The notes below the pieces were generated by a model that ran no database searches, was not told the DNA's origin, and saw nothing but the letters and a program-made list of their open reading frames with translations. From positions 1-64,000 of the forward strand of contig JADKJW010000006.1 in assembly GCA_016720835.1 (NCBI GenBank): a stretch of 64,000 nucleotides of DNA, in the 5' to 3' direction. This document shows, piece by piece, positions 7,725 through 15,524 of the stretch (positions are counted from its first letter, which is position 1; each line of letters begins with the position of its first letter). Source of the stretch: Ignavibacteria bacterium. GTDB lineage: Bacteria; Bacteroidota; Ignavibacteria; SZUA-365. A program made the translations under genes and the position numbers.

Positions 7725-9245
7725 TCAATGGAGGCGAAGCAACGGTCGGCGAAACAGCACGCCGGCCGCGGCCATGACGTCGGGGTACTCGAAATAGGGC
7801 CGGAACACGAGGGAGACGAAGAGGATCACCAGGGCCGCGGCAGCCGTCAACGCCGCACTGCGGCGCAAGGGATGGCGGTGTTGCGCCCAGGTGTTCAGCG
7901 CGCCGCGCAGCAACCGATGCAGAACAACGAAGACGAGCGCCGTTCCCGCGAGGCCCCACTCCATCACCAGACCGAGCAATCCGGAAATGGGCCTGTTCAG
8001 CGTCGTGTACTTGTCCGGACCGTTTGCGGCGCCTAGCACCGCCGCATACGGGGGATTCACGTGACGCGGCAGGAAGGGAAAATCGAGATCGTCCGTCAGA
8101 TCCTGCGGGAGTCTCTTGCGCGCGGCGTGGCTCGAAAATGCCGCGGGGCCTTCACCGAGCAGCAGCCGTCCGGGATGCCGGAATGCGTAGTCGAGGGATG
8201 CATTATAGAACGCAGCCTTCGGCATGCGGCTGTAATAGGGCGTCCACGCATACACCGCGAACACGAGCAGGACCGATGTCGCCACCGTCATTCCGAGCAA
8301 CGCAGCGGCCGTCGCTGCAGGCCGCCACACCGAATTGAGAAGGATGGCGCCGGGCACTGCACATGCGGCAAGGATCATTCCCGGCAGCGCATGCCCGTTC
8401 TCGCCCAGCCCCGCGGCGAACAGTCCGCATACGGCGGCGAGCAGGGGCAGCATCCTCCTGCGCGAAAGCACCGCGAATACGATGCAGCCGAAGCTGAAGA
8501 AGGTCGCGATGATGGATGCGTAATGCGCGCTTCGCAGGGTGGCGGTGTTGAAATCGGGATTGACCCAGCCCAACGCGAAGGGAAACGGGATATACGCTCC
8601 GAACGCCTTTTGAATCGTATAGAACGCCACGCCGTACTGGCCGTATTGCCCGACCAGCATGGGGTACACCAGGACGGTACAGACGACCGCCCCGCCAAGG
8701 GACGCAACGCAGCGTACCGCGCTCCGCGCTTCGGAGTCCGTCCATACCAGATAGGACAGGCTGTACACCGCGAACGGAACCGTCAACATCGACGCGCTCA
8801 AGGCGAACAGCGACCATGCGTCCGTGGAATCGCCCAGGCGCAGGAGCCAGACGGCGGTGAGATATCCGCTGATCGCGAGCACAAGCCCGAAGCTCCTGTT
8901 TCGTATCGCGTCGGAGATGAAGGCGCCCAGGTGTCCCCGGTTCCTCCAGAGCACGATGCCGAGCATCACCAGGCCGGTGGCGAAGGAGGCGAGGATTGCC
9001 ACGCGATGATGCGGCCCGATGCATGCCGCGAGATACGCGGCGACAATGAACGACGGCCGACCGGACAACAGCGCGGCGGCGAGGGGGACGGCGGCAAAGA
9101 CCAGGCCCATCGCGAAAGAGAATCCCGGTCCGATATGCAGCCAAGGGGTATGCCGCAGCAACGTGAGACAGAGAACCCACGCCAGACATGCAATAAATAA
9201 TCGGACTGGGTGGTCCGGCAATGTGCGTAGACCGCGGAAAGTCAA
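7725..9245 (-). CDS. Multi-pass membrane protein, O-antigen polymerase (Wzy)-like
   Basis: This 506-residue, very hydrophobic protein has about 11-12 membrane segments and one long extracytoplasmic loop in the C-terminal half, roughly residues 330-415 (around YAWTPYYSRMPKA and DDLDFPFLPRHVNPPY). That topology, a large periplasmic loop followed by RPISGLLGLVMEWGLAG, is typical of Wzy/WaaL-family glycan polymerases or ligases, which have little sequence conservation. In this cluster a polymerase that joins repeat units is the natural reading. An ABC export permease is also present, and Wzy is usually paired with Wzx instead, so its partner and export route are uncertain. The start at 9245 is the first ATG of the frame. 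Confidence 0.65.
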   Translation of the reverse strand: MTFRGLRTLPDHPVRLFIACLAWVLCLTLLRHTPWLHIGPGFSFAMGLVFAAVPLAAALLSGRPSFIVAAYLAACIGPHHRVAILASFATGLVMLGIVLWRNRGHLGAFISDAIRNRSFGLVLAISGYLTAVWLLRLGDSTDAWSLFALSASMLTVPFAVYSLSYLVWTDSEARSAVRCVASLGGAVVCTVLVYPMLVGQYGQYGVAFYTIQKAFGAYIPFPFALGWVNPDFNTATLRSAHYASIIATFFSFGCIVFAVLSRRRMLPLLAAVCGLFAAGLGENGHALPGMILAACAVPGAILLNSVWRPAATAAALLGMTVATSVLLVFAVYAWTPYYSRMPKAAFYNASLDYAFRHPGRLLLGEGPAAFSSHAARKRLPQDLTDDLDFPFLPRHVNPPYAAVLGAANGPDKYTTLNRPISGLLGLVMEWGLAGTALVFVVLHRLLRGALNTWAQHRHPLRRSAALTAAAALVILFVSLVFRPYFEYPDVMAAAGVLFRRPLLRLH

Positions 9246-9308
9246 TGTCGGGGCGCCTGGCTTATGTCCGTTGCGGGGAGTGAAAGATGACTGACCGGAT
9301 GTACATCC

Positions 9309-9863
9309 TCAGAATTCAGGTACCATTCGCTGGCGAGTGTCGTCGAGCGTCATCGCCGTCGCATCCTTCTCCGACAGCAACGGATCCCCGTCCAGCGGCC
9401 AGGCGATGCCGATGGCGGGATCGTTCCACAGGATCGTTCCTTCCGTTTCGGGGTGGTAGTACTCTGTGCATTTGTACGCGAAATCGGCGCTGTCCGACAG
9501 CACGTAGAACCCGTGCGCAAAACCGGGCGGGACCCAGAGCTGGAGACTATTCTCCGCGCTCAGTTCGCAGCCGAACCATTTTCCGAAATACGATGAATCC
9601 CTCCGAATATCCACCGCGACGTCGAATACGCGTCCGGCGGTGACGCGCACCAGCTTCCCCTGCGCGTACGGATGCTGGTAATGCAGTCCGCGTAGCGTGC
9701 CCTTCACCGAGCGCGACGCGTTGTCCTGCATGAAGTCGACGGGAATGCCCGCGGCCTCGAAGCGGTCGCGCCTCCACGTCTCCATGAAGAAGCCGCGATG
9801 GTCGCCGCGCAGCTCCGGCACGATGAGGCGCACGCCGGGGAGGGTGGTTTCACGGATGGTCAT
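9309..9863 (-). CDS. rfbC: dTDP-4-dehydrorhamnose 3,5-epimerase
   Basis: This 184-residue cupin-fold epimerase has the full family length. Signature elements are DHRGFFMETWRRDRFEAAG near the N-terminus, SVKGTLRGLHYQHP with the catalytic histidine, and FAYKCTEYYHPETEG with the catalytic tyrosine region. It converts dTDP-4-keto-6-deoxyglucose to dTDP-4-keto-L-rhamnose. RmlA is encoded in the same cluster, while RmlB and RmlD are not seen. The start is the ATG at 9863; tandem GTGAATC-type repeats begin only a few bases upstream, leaving almost no unique 5' leader, so expression must depend on the cluster transcript. Confidence 0.93.
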   Translation of the reverse strand: MTIRETTLPGVRLIVPELRGDHRGFFMETWRRDRFEAAGIPVDFMQDNASRSVKGTLRGLHYQHPYAQGKLVRVTAGRVFDVAVDIRRDSSYFGKWFGCELSAENSLQLWVPPGFAHGFYVLSDSADFAYKCTEYYHPETEGTILWNDPAIGIAWPLDGDPLLSEKDATAMTLDDTRQRMVPEF

Positions 9864-10026
9864 GTGGCGTGAATCGTGAATCGTGAATCGTGAAGTCGTG
9901 AATCGTGAATGGTGAAGCCGTGAATCGTGAATGGTGAAGCCGTGAATCGTGAATGGTGAAGCCGTGAATCGTGAATGGTGAAGCTGTGAATCGTGAATGG
10001 TGAAGTCGTGAATGATGAATAGTGAA
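9864..10026. repeat. 22-bp tandem repeat array upstream of rfbC
   Basis: About five copies of a 22-bp unit built from GTGAATC, GTGAATG and GTGAAGCC sub-phrases run from about 9895 to 10026; matching units begin at 9917, 9939, 9961, 9983 and 10005. Looser GTGAATC copies start at 9869. The period is not a multiple of three and the array contains no spacers, so it is neither coding nor CRISPR. It runs directly into the R1 hairpin element at 10022. Confidence 0.85.
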
Positions 10027-10095
10027 GAGCCTGCCCCGAGCCTGTCCGCCGAAGTCCGCCGGAGGCGGACGCAGGTGGGCGAAGCCGAGGGGTGA
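10022..10095 (-). repeat. R1 hairpin repeat (reverse orientation)
   Basis: This copy of the dispersed R1 element reads, on the minus strand, CCTCGGCTTCGCCCACCTGC then a GTCCGCC-TCC-GGCGGAC hairpin and TTCGGCGGACAGGCTCGGGG. Other full copies lie at 5826, 11545, 12292, 17609 and 18205. With the forward copy at 11545 it forms inverted ends around the MntA/HepT cassette. Confidence 0.85.
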
Positions 10096-10252
10096 AATCG
10101 TGCGTGGTGAATCGTGCGCGGTTTCTTCTCCCTCTCCCTCTCCCTCCCTCTCCCTCTGGGAGAGGGCCCGGGGTGACGGGTGGCGCGAACAGTATCCATC
10201 AGGATTCGCCGACGGGAGGGCATTCAGCGCCTTGACGAAGAGGAGGAAAGGC
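10096..10252. repeat. C-rich array with CCCTCTCCC hairpin
   Basis: The stretch holds CTCCCT-rich sequence and a perfect 9-bp hairpin at 10146-10166 (CCCTCTCCC, loop TCT, GGGAGAGGG). The same hairpin occurs at 12439-12459. It lies just downstream of the MntA/HepT operon on the minus strand and could end its transcript, but it has no U-tract and is probably another intergenic repeat family. Confidence 0.55.
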
Positions 10253-10504
10253 TCAGTCTCCGGCATACAGAAAGGCGTCGCGCACGGCGCGCAAAACCTG
10301 CTCTTCCGTCCAGTCCGGATGCAGCATTCGCAATCCCGCGGCCTTGAGCTTGCGCGCGGACCAGTACAGATTCGACGCGACGCGGAGCCGCTGCTGCGGT
10401 GTCATCTTCCGGTAGATCTCCAGTTGCATCGGATCCGGCTCGTCGGCGTAGTAGGGATCGCGAGCTCCGGCGGGGAGCGGGATGCCTGGTGTTTCTCCAC
10501 TCAT
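10253..10504 (-). CDS. Small conserved-looking protein, third gene of the MntA/HepT operon
   Basis: This 83-residue protein has a proline/acid-rich N-terminus (ARDPYYADEPDPMQLEIYR) followed by two predicted helices (MTPQQRLRVASNLYWSARKL and HPDWTEEQVLRAVRDAFLYA). Proteins of this shape, with MTPxQRL followed by HPDWxE, occur in many bacteria as short hypotheticals beside nucleotidyltransferase or toxin genes; I do not know a function. The ATG at 10504 forms ATGA with the hepT stop, so it is almost certainly co-translated with HepT. It may be an accessory or second neutralising factor, which is inference. A longer start at 10531 would overlap hepT by 31 nt for no gain. Confidence 0.7.
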   Translation of the reverse strand: MSGETPGIPLPAGARDPYYADEPDPMQLEIYRKMTPQQRLRVASNLYWSARKLKAAGLRMLHPDWTEEQVLRAVRDAFLYAGD

Positions 10505-10914
10505 CCGAATTTCAATATCAGCGCGGAGCAAAAACTCCGCAGATCTACGAGATGTTTCGACAGAATCGCTTTCAGCAAATCACGATCGATCTCATCGTAC
10601 TCATGAATTGCGAGGTTCCGGAAACCGACCATTTTCTTCAATTCGATGGACAGTTGTGCATCGATCATACCGGCCGCAGCGAGCGTGGTGAATCCGTCGC
10701 CCGCGGAACCGGGCGTGCCGAGATTCTCCTCGGCGAGCACATGCATCATCATGTCGATGCAAGCCTGGATGGCCCGCTGGAGATTGAGCACGACAATATC
10801 TTCCGTATCGAAGCTCGTGATCGCCTCAGGATTTCCACCCGTCACAGTGTGGATCCGATCCAGACAGCGCGTCACAATTCCGGTTTTGCCGGCAATAACG
10901 TCAGCGCTGACCAT
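10501..10914 (-). CDS. hepT: HepT-like RNase toxin (DUF86/HEPN)
   Basis: This 137-residue all-helical HEPN protein carries the catalytic RNLAIHEY (R-x4-H followed by xY) at about residues 98-105, the RNase motif of HepT toxins and the tyrosine modified by the partner MntA. Segments IVTRCLDRI and VVLNLQRAIQACIDMMMHV match the DUF86 helix bundle. HepT cleaves RNA unless it is adenylylated by MntA, which is encoded just upstream with a 14-nt overlap. Its stop overlaps the start of an 83-residue third gene. The whole operon sits between inverted R1 repeats. Confidence 0.9.
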   Translation of the reverse strand: MVSADVIAGKTGIVTRCLDRIHTVTGGNPEAITSFDTEDIVVLNLQRAIQACIDMMMHVLAEENLGTPGSAGDGFTTLAAAGMIDAQLSIELKKMVGFRNLAIHEYDEIDRDLLKAILSKHLVDLRSFCSALILKFG

Positions 10915-11314
10915 TGATCTGTTTTTTTCTTACGGAAATGATGGTATTCCTGATCCGTTCATAATCGGAATATTTCCCCCACTCGGCGATTTCAAAGAGC
11001 GCGGTTCGTACCGCGTCTCTCGAGTACGCCTTTTTTCCGAAGCGAAGCACCTGATTGGAAAGCAGCTCGCCCACGGTGTTCATGATCACCATATCCACCT
11101 CCCCTCCGACGCAATCGCTCAACTCCGCCATGAGATCGAGCTTCTCCATTCCCTTCGGCTGTTTCCCGTGCGCAAAGAGCACGGCGATGTCCGTATCGCT
11201 GCCGGGACGGGTCTTCCCCTTCGCGACGGATCCGAACACCCACACGGCATCGACGTGGGGGTGTGCTTCGGCCCAAAGAATCAGTGCGGGTTTTATGTGC
11301 TCAAGGGTGATCAA
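10901..11314 (-). CDS. mntA: MntA-type minimal nucleotidyltransferase antitoxin
   Basis: The catalytic motif GSVAKGKTRPGSDTDIAV matches the GSx10DxD motif of MNT-fold nucleotidyltransferases, and VGGEVDMVIMNTV gives the third acidic position. MntA antitoxins transfer AMP to the HepT tyrosine and so silence it. The only ATG, at 11386, would add 24 residues (PRTHPPDPLLLKREGGG) that are just the translation of the hairpin repeat at 11337-11363. I therefore prefer the in-frame TTG at 11314 (LITLEHIKPALILW), which matches where the family begins and gives 137 residues. It overlaps hepT by 14 nt. Confidence 0.87.
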   Translation of the reverse strand: MITLEHIKPALILWAEAHPHVDAVWVFGSVAKGKTRPGSDTDIAVLFAHGKQPKGMEKLDLMAELSDCVGGEVDMVIMNTVGELLSNQVLRFGKKAYSRDAVRTALFEIAEWGKYSDYERIRNTIISVRKKQINGQR

Positions 11315-11336
11315 TTGTGAATCGGTTGTTCTTCCT

Positions 11337-11363
11337 CCCCCTTCTCTTTTCAAGAGAAGGGGG
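11337..11363. repeat. 12-bp perfect hairpin upstream of mntA
   Basis: CCCCCTTCTCTT (11337-11348), loop TTC, then AAGAGAAGGGGG (11352-11363) form a perfect 12-bp stem. It lies 23 bp upstream of the preferred mntA start, so it would sit in the 5' leader or mark the upstream boundary. It could be a terminator for read-through from wlbB or an intergenic palindrome; no T-tract follows on either strand. Confidence 0.65.
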
Positions 11364-11455
11364 TCGGGGGGATGAGTTCGTGGCAAAGCCCAATGCTGGT
11401 GTCACTTTCGACTATCATGGGATGCCGTCCAATGAGTGACTCAGGATGACGGGCT

Positions 11456-11619
11456 TCTGCAGCTGCGTGCGCTCGAAAGGATTCACGACTTCACGGCCTC
11501 ACGATTCACGACTTCACGATTCACGGCCTCACGATTCACGACTTCACCCCTCGGCTACGCCCACCTGCGTCCGCCTCCGGCGGACTTCGGCGGACAGGCT
11601 CGGGGCAGGCTCTTCACGC
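11456..11619 (+). repeat. C-type phrase repeats and forward R1 element
   Basis: CACGACTTCACGATT-type phrases (about 11478-11545, the reverse complement of the GTGAATC phrases at 9864) lead into a full R1 copy (11545-11619). The wlbB stop codon (11614-11616 on the minus strand) falls within the last bases of R1, so the repeat starts exactly at the end of that gene. Together with the reverse copy at 10022 it brackets the mntA-hepT operon. Confidence 0.8.
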
Positions 11620-12267
11620 CCCTCCGCGCACATCCCGGTACGCGCGTCCGCCCTCGGCGAGTTCCGCCGGCAGCGGCGCGTCTTCATCGAGATCGAGGCA
11701 GCGGAGGAGGCCGGGAGTCGATTCGAGGTAGCGCAGGCCGCTTTCCGGACACTGCATGACGCCGCCTGTATCCGGAGACGTCAGCCGGTGGCCGTGCCTG
11801 CTCATCCATGCGACGCGACGCGCGGGGACGCCGACCATCAGGGCGTAATCCGGCACATCCTTCGACACGACGGCGCCTGCGGCGATGAAGGCATAGCGGC
11901 CGATGGTGACGCCGCAGACGATGGTGGCATTCGCGCCGACCGAACAGCCCCGGCGCAACAGCGTCGTTTCGTACAGGCTGTGCCGGTTGATCTGCGAGCG
12001 CGGATTGGTGACGTTGGTCAGCACGCAGGACGGTCCGAGGAACACATCGTCCTCCACCACCGTGCCGGTGTACACCGACACGTTGTTCTGAATCTTCACG
12101 TTGTCGCCCAACACCACATCGTTGGCGATGTGGACGTTCTGTCCGAGTATACAACCATTTCCGATGCGCGCGCCTTTCATGACATGCGAAAAGTGCCAGA
12201 TCTTCGTGCCGTCCCCGATTTCGCAGGGCTCGTCAACGTATGCGGAGTCGTGTTTGTAGTAGGACAT
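11614..12267 (-). CDS. wlbB: UDP-2-acetamido-3-amino-2,3-dideoxyglucuronate N-acetyltransferase (WlbB/WbpD)
   Basis: This 217-residue left-handed beta-helix acetyltransferase begins MSYYKHDSAYVDEPCEIGDG and shows regular hexapeptide turns through VTIGRYAFIAAGAVVSKDV, ending the helix with VGVPARRVAWM. It acetylates the 3-amino group of UDP-GlcNAc(3NH2)A using acetyl-CoA, the last step to UDP-GlcNAc(3NAc)A; WlbA and WlbC for the preceding steps are in the same cluster. The tail (SRHGHRL then CPESGLRY) resembles the zinc-ribbon tail of the other acetyltransferase at 2614 but has lost most cysteines. Repeats abut the start codon within 2 bases and overlap the stop. Confidence 0.9.
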   Translation of the reverse strand: MSYYKHDSAYVDEPCEIGDGTKIWHFSHVMKGARIGNGCILGQNVHIANDVVLGDNVKIQNNVSVYTGTVVEDDVFLGPSCVLTNVTNPRSQINRHSLYETTLLRRGCSVGANATIVCGVTIGRYAFIAAGAVVSKDVPDYALMVGVPARRVAWMSRHGHRLTSPDTGGVMQCPESGLRYLESTPGLLRCLDLDEDAPLPAELAEGGRAYRDVRGGA

Positions 12268-12574
12268 CGTGAGATCGTGAATCGTGAATCGTGAGAAGCC
12301 TGCCCCGAGCCTGTCCGCCGAAGTCCGCCGGAGGCGGACGCAGGTGGGCGAAGCCGAGGGGTGAGTCGTGACTGGTGAAGCAGTCAGGTATGGTGATCAT
12401 TCTCGCCACCCCTCTCCCCCTCTCCCGGCCTTCGGCCACCCTCTCCCAGAGGGAGAGGGGGAATCGACTCGGTCCTTGCACCCGTTTCGGAGACGCCACT
12501 ATGATTGGCACTCCCTACTCCCCACTCCCTACTCCTCACCTGCGTCCTGGAATACAGGACTTCGGCGAGCAGGC
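12268..12574. repeat. Intergenic repeats: R1 reverse copy, hairpin, phrases, R2 hairpin
   Basis: The 307-bp gap has no gene. It consists of GTGAATC phrases (12270-12291), a reverse R1 copy (12292-12366), the CCCTCTCCC hairpin (12439-12459), CTCCCTACTCC phrases (12511-12535) and an R2 hairpin (12535-12577). The R2 core is GTCCTG-GAATA-CAGGAC (12544-12560). R2 touches the wlbA stop codon (12575-12577). Confidence 0.8.
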
Positions 12575-13468
12575 CTACTGTGTCCTGATCCGGTGCGCCA
12601 GTTCGATCGCGGGGCGCGCGTCTTCGATGCCGAAGCCGTCACCGGCGATGGTGCGCTCGTAGACGCGGGTGTGGAGATCGGTGAAGCCGTCGGTGAACTC
12701 CACTTCCTCGCCGTCAATCACGATGGAGCGCCATGTGGAATGGCCCTCGGATGCAAGTTGAGGCGGGAGGTCCGCCGCATCGATGGACAGCCTCCAACGC
12801 ACATCGGCGTTCTGCAATTCAAGCGTTCCCGAGGCGGTGGTCTCCGACATGGCATCGACCTGCGATACCGAGACGGGACCGAACAGCCAGAGCAGGAGAT
12901 CGAAGAAATGTATCCCGATATTCGTCACGATCCCGCCCGATCGTTCCGTGTTTCCCTTCCAGGAATACCTGTACCAGATCCCGCGGGAGGTGACGTAGTT
13001 CAAGGTCACGCGGCGCCGCGTCGTGGATGACGCGCGCACTTTTTCTCGCAGGGCGATGAGTGCCGGGTGCGCCCGCAATTGAAGAATGGTCCAGACGCGT
13101 CGGCCCGTCTCCCGCTCGAGGTGCTGCAGCGCGTCGAGGTTCCAGGGGTTGAGGACCAGGGGTTTCTCGCAGATGGCATCCGCGCCGATGCGAAGCGCCA
13201 GGCGGATATGGGCATCGTGGAGGTGATTCGGGGAGCAGATCGACAGATAGTCCACGGAGGATTCATGCACCCCGTGCCGGAGCTTCTCCAGATGCCTGTC
13301 GAACCGTTCATACTCCGTGAAGAACGCCGTCTGAGGGAAAAAGGAATCGAGCACGCCAACCGAATCATGCGGGTCCAACGCGGCAACGAGCCGGTTTCCC
13401 GTCGCATGGATCGCCTTCAAATGTCGCGGTGCGATATATCCGGCGACGCCGGTGATGGCGAAATTCAT
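12575..13468 (-). CDS. wlbA: UDP-N-acetylglucosaminuronate 3-dehydrogenase, Gfo/Idh/MocA family (WlbA/WbpB)
   Basis: This 297-residue oxidoreductase has an N-terminal NAD-binding fold beginning MNFAITGVAGYIAPRHLKAI, the family's ICEKPLVLNPWN motif carrying the catalytic lysine, and GGIVTNIGIHFFDLLLWLFG in the C-terminal domain. WlbA oxidises C3 of UDP-GlcNAcA so that WlbC can aminate it. Length and motifs are close to the WlbA group, which recycles NADH with 2-oxoglutarate. The UDP-GlcNAc 6-dehydrogenase (WbpA) that supplies the substrate is not in the window. The ATG at 13468 is followed upstream by GTGAGTCGTGAGG phrases within about 6 bases. Confidence 0.9.
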   Translation of the reverse strand: MNFAITGVAGYIAPRHLKAIHATGNRLVAALDPHDSVGVLDSFFPQTAFFTEYERFDRHLEKLRHGVHESSVDYLSICSPNHLHDAHIRLALRIGADAICEKPLVLNPWNLDALQHLERETGRRVWTILQLRAHPALIALREKVRASSTTRRRVTLNYVTSRGIWYRYSWKGNTERSGGIVTNIGIHFFDLLLWLFGPVSVSQVDAMSETTASGTLELQNADVRWRLSIDAADLPPQLASEGHSTWRSIVIDGEEVEFTDGFTDLHTRVYERTIAGDGFGIEDARPAIELAHRIRTQ

Positions 13469-13843
13469 TGTGCGTGAAGCCGTGAGTCGTGAGGTCGTGA
13501 GGTCGTGAAGCCGTGAGTCGTGAGGTCGTGAGTCGTAATTCGTGTTATTGTTCCATGATGCTCGTATTCTGAACGGCCAGATCCTTCCCTTCGGCTTCGC
13601 TCAGGGCAGGCTCCTTCGCTGCTCATGACATCTTTTCGAAATGTCGAAATCGGATCAAAAAAAAACGCATTCTCACTTTCGAGAACTGATCTGTGCGCTA
13701 CGAAGAAATAACAAGTCATCACCACAAATCCACCAGGCCGAAGGCCCGGTGCGAGGACTCAGCATGACGGGGCTTTTGAGACTCACGACTTCACCATTCA
13801 CGACTTCACCATTCACCCCTCGGCTTCGCTCGGGGCAGGCTGC
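13469..13843. repeat. Intergenic repeats between rfbA and wlbA
   Basis: This 375-bp gap holds no gene. It has GTGAGTCGTGAGG phrases (13478-13540), an R3 copy in reverse orientation (about 13573-13629, starting AGATCCTTCCCTTCGGC), an AT-richer stretch with an A9 run (13640-13720), CACGACTTCACCATT phrases (13782-13812) and a shortened R1 (13811-13848). The rfbA stop codon (13844-13846) lies inside the shortened R1. Confidence 0.75.
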
Positions 13844-14716
13844 TCACAATTCACGGTTCACCAATTCCATGAGGTACTTCCCATAGGGGTTCTTCATCAA
13901 CGGCGCCGCGAGCGCGCGCAGGCCGTCGTCGTCGACGAAGCCCATGCGCCAGGCGACTTCTTCGGGACAGCCGATCTTCAGCCCCTGCCGCTGTTCGATG
14001 GTTTCGATGAAGGTGGAGGCCTGCAGGAGCGATTCGTGCGTCCCCGTGTCGAGCCAGGCCGTGCCGCGGCTCATGACGTCCACCTGCAATTCGCCGCGCT
14101 CGAGGTAGACGAGATTCAGATCCGTAATCTCCAATTCACCGCGCGGCGAGGGCTTCAGCGCGCGCGCGTACGCGGACGCGTGGCCGTCGTAGAAGTACAG
14201 CCCCGGCACCGCGAAACGGGATTTCGGCTGCGCCGGTTTCTCCTCGATGGACACGGCAGTGCCGCTCGCGTCGAATTCCACGACGCCGTAGCGCTCGGGA
14301 TCGCTGACGTAGTACGCGAAGATCCGCCCGCCGGACGTGATGCGCGCCGCCTGCTGCAGCTTGTCGGCGAGATCGGAACCGTAGAACAGGTTGTCGCCGA
14401 GTATCAGGCAGGACGGTTCCCCCGCGATGAACTCCTCGCCGATGATGAAGGCCTGTGCGAGTCCGTCGGGCGAAGGCTGCTCCGCATAGGAAAGCCGCAA
14501 ACCGAACTGCGTGCCGTCACCGAGCAATTCCCTGAAGCGCGGCAGATCCTGCGGCGTGGAGATGATGAGAATATCCTGCATGCCCGCGAGCATCAGCGTC
14601 GTCAGCGGATAATAGATCATCGGCTTGTCGTAGATCGGCAGGAGCTGCTTGCTCACGACGCGCGTCAACGGATGAAGCCGGGTACCGGAACCGCCGGCGA
14701 GGATGATGCCTTTCAT
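13844..14716 (-). CDS. rfbA: Glucose-1-phosphate thymidylyltransferase
   Basis: This 290-residue enzyme has the full RmlA length. The nucleotide-binding signature GIILAGGSGTRLHPLT is at the N-terminus, followed by VSKQLLPIYDKPMIYYPL, LILGDNLFYG and GTAWLDTGTHESLL. It makes dTDP-glucose from glucose-1-phosphate and dTTP, feeding both the RmlC branch and the FdtA/FdtB branch. The start at 14716 (MKGIILAGG) puts the signature at residue 3-4 as usual; a longer frame to 14866 is low-complexity read-through of repeats. rmlB and rmlD are absent from the window. Confidence 0.95.
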   Translation of the reverse strand: MKGIILAGGSGTRLHPLTRVVSKQLLPIYDKPMIYYPLTTLMLAGMQDILIISTPQDLPRFRELLGDGTQFGLRLSYAEQPSPDGLAQAFIIGEEFIAGEPSCLILGDNLFYGSDLADKLQQAARITSGGRIFAYYVSDPERYGVVEFDASGTAVSIEEKPAQPKSRFAVPGLYFYDGHASAYARALKPSPRGELEITDLNLVYLERGELQVDVMSRGTAWLDTGTHESLLQASTFIETIEQRQGLKIGCPEEVAWRMGFVDDDGLRALAAPLMKNPYGKYLMELVNREL

Positions 14717-14954
14717 GGGGGGATCTGCGAAGTGGATCGGGGGAATCGGTACTGCGAACGGGGACACGGGGATGCGGGCACACGGACGTTGCTGGATTTC
14801 TTTGTCAGTCCGAGCGAAGTCGAGGACGGGGACGGGACGCGGAGACACGGGGATGCGGTGACACACGGACGTTGCTGGATTTCTTTGTCAGTCCGAGCGA
14901 AGTCGAGGACGGGGACGCGGGGATGCGGGGACTCGACGACGAAATGGCTCGCAG
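14717..14954. repeat. G-rich phrase array with two GTCAGTCCGAGCG copies
   Basis: Positions 14750-14940 are GGGGACGCGGAGACACGG-type phrases containing two direct copies (about 14784-14835 and 14869-14920) of a unit that includes GGACGTTGCTGG and GTCAGTCCGAGCGAAGTCG. The same unit recurs at 15790-15840 and 60199-60226. It bounds the left side of the nucleotidyltransferase pair. Confidence 0.75.
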
Positions 14955-15524
14955 CTACCCGGTTTCCAGCGCTTTTCGCAACTTCATCAATCGCGGAACG
15001 ATGGCAGGGTCTTCCTTCAAATCAGCGAGAGGAGAAAGTTCATCCAGTACGAGTTTCCAGTCCAACTTCCCTGCCTGTCGTGCGAGAATCCCCTCGATAT
15101 CCTGCCAGTCTCGAGGCCGGGATGCGATCGCCTTCATGACGACGAGATCTTCCGCGCTGCACGTTCGAAGCTCTCTCCCGGTCTCATATTCGTGATAGCT
15201 CGATCTGCGAACAACGTCCTCTTCGTACGGGAGCCCGCCAAATGCGATATCACCGGGTACCTGATTATTCAGATACAGGAGCAGAACTCTGTTCTTTACG
15301 ACGAAGTCAATCGGGTCTGGAATTCTGGAAGTGTACCGTCGAAGGAGTGTTCCGGCATAGGCCTCTTCCCCGCCAAATCCCGTGAGCAGCGTCACGTCCG
15401 CATCCACCGTCAGCCGGCGTTCTCCCCAGCGAAACACGGAAAGTCCGCCGATGAAACAGAAGGGCCACTCCTGTAGTTCCAGATACTCCTGCAGTTCATG
15501 TGCTGCAGCGATCAGATCATGCAT
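14955..15524 (-). CDS. Nucleotidyltransferase-fold protein (AbiEii-like), second system
   Basis: This 189-residue protein has FCFIGGLSVFRWGERRLTVD followed by ADVTLL near residue 22-47. It is a GG...W(G)xxRxTxDxD block like the active site of AbiEii-type minimal nucleotidyltransferases. CSAEDLVVMKAIASRPRDW is the usual distal motif. It differs clearly from the 225-residue AbiEii protein at 4353 and from MntA. It overlaps the stop of a 75-residue upstream gene by 8 nt, so the two form a two-gene operon. By analogy this is a toxin-antitoxin or defence pair, with this protein as the enzyme; that role is inference. Confidence 0.7.
   Translation of the reverse strand: MHDLIAAAHELQEYLELQEWPFCFIGGLSVFRWGERRLTVDADVTLLTGFGGEEAYAGTLLRRYTSRIPDPIDFVVKNRVLLLYLNNQVPGDIAFGGLPYEEDVVRRSSYHEYETGRELRTCSAEDLVVMKAIASRPRDWQDIEGILARQAGKLDWKLVLDELSPLADLKEDPAIVPRLMKLRKALETG

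Noticed and set aside
9864..10026. Possible CRISPR array
   Set aside because: The 22-bp units are directly adjacent with no spacers, and sub-phrases recur at other gene boundaries.
10127..10180. Strong rho-independent terminator
   Set aside because: The 9-bp hairpin lacks a U-tract and the same hairpin occurs at 12439, so it is treated as a repeat.
11315..11386. N-terminal extension of mntA from the ATG at 11386
   Set aside because: The added residues are just the translation of the hairpin repeat at 11337-11363; the TTG at 11314 fits the family start.
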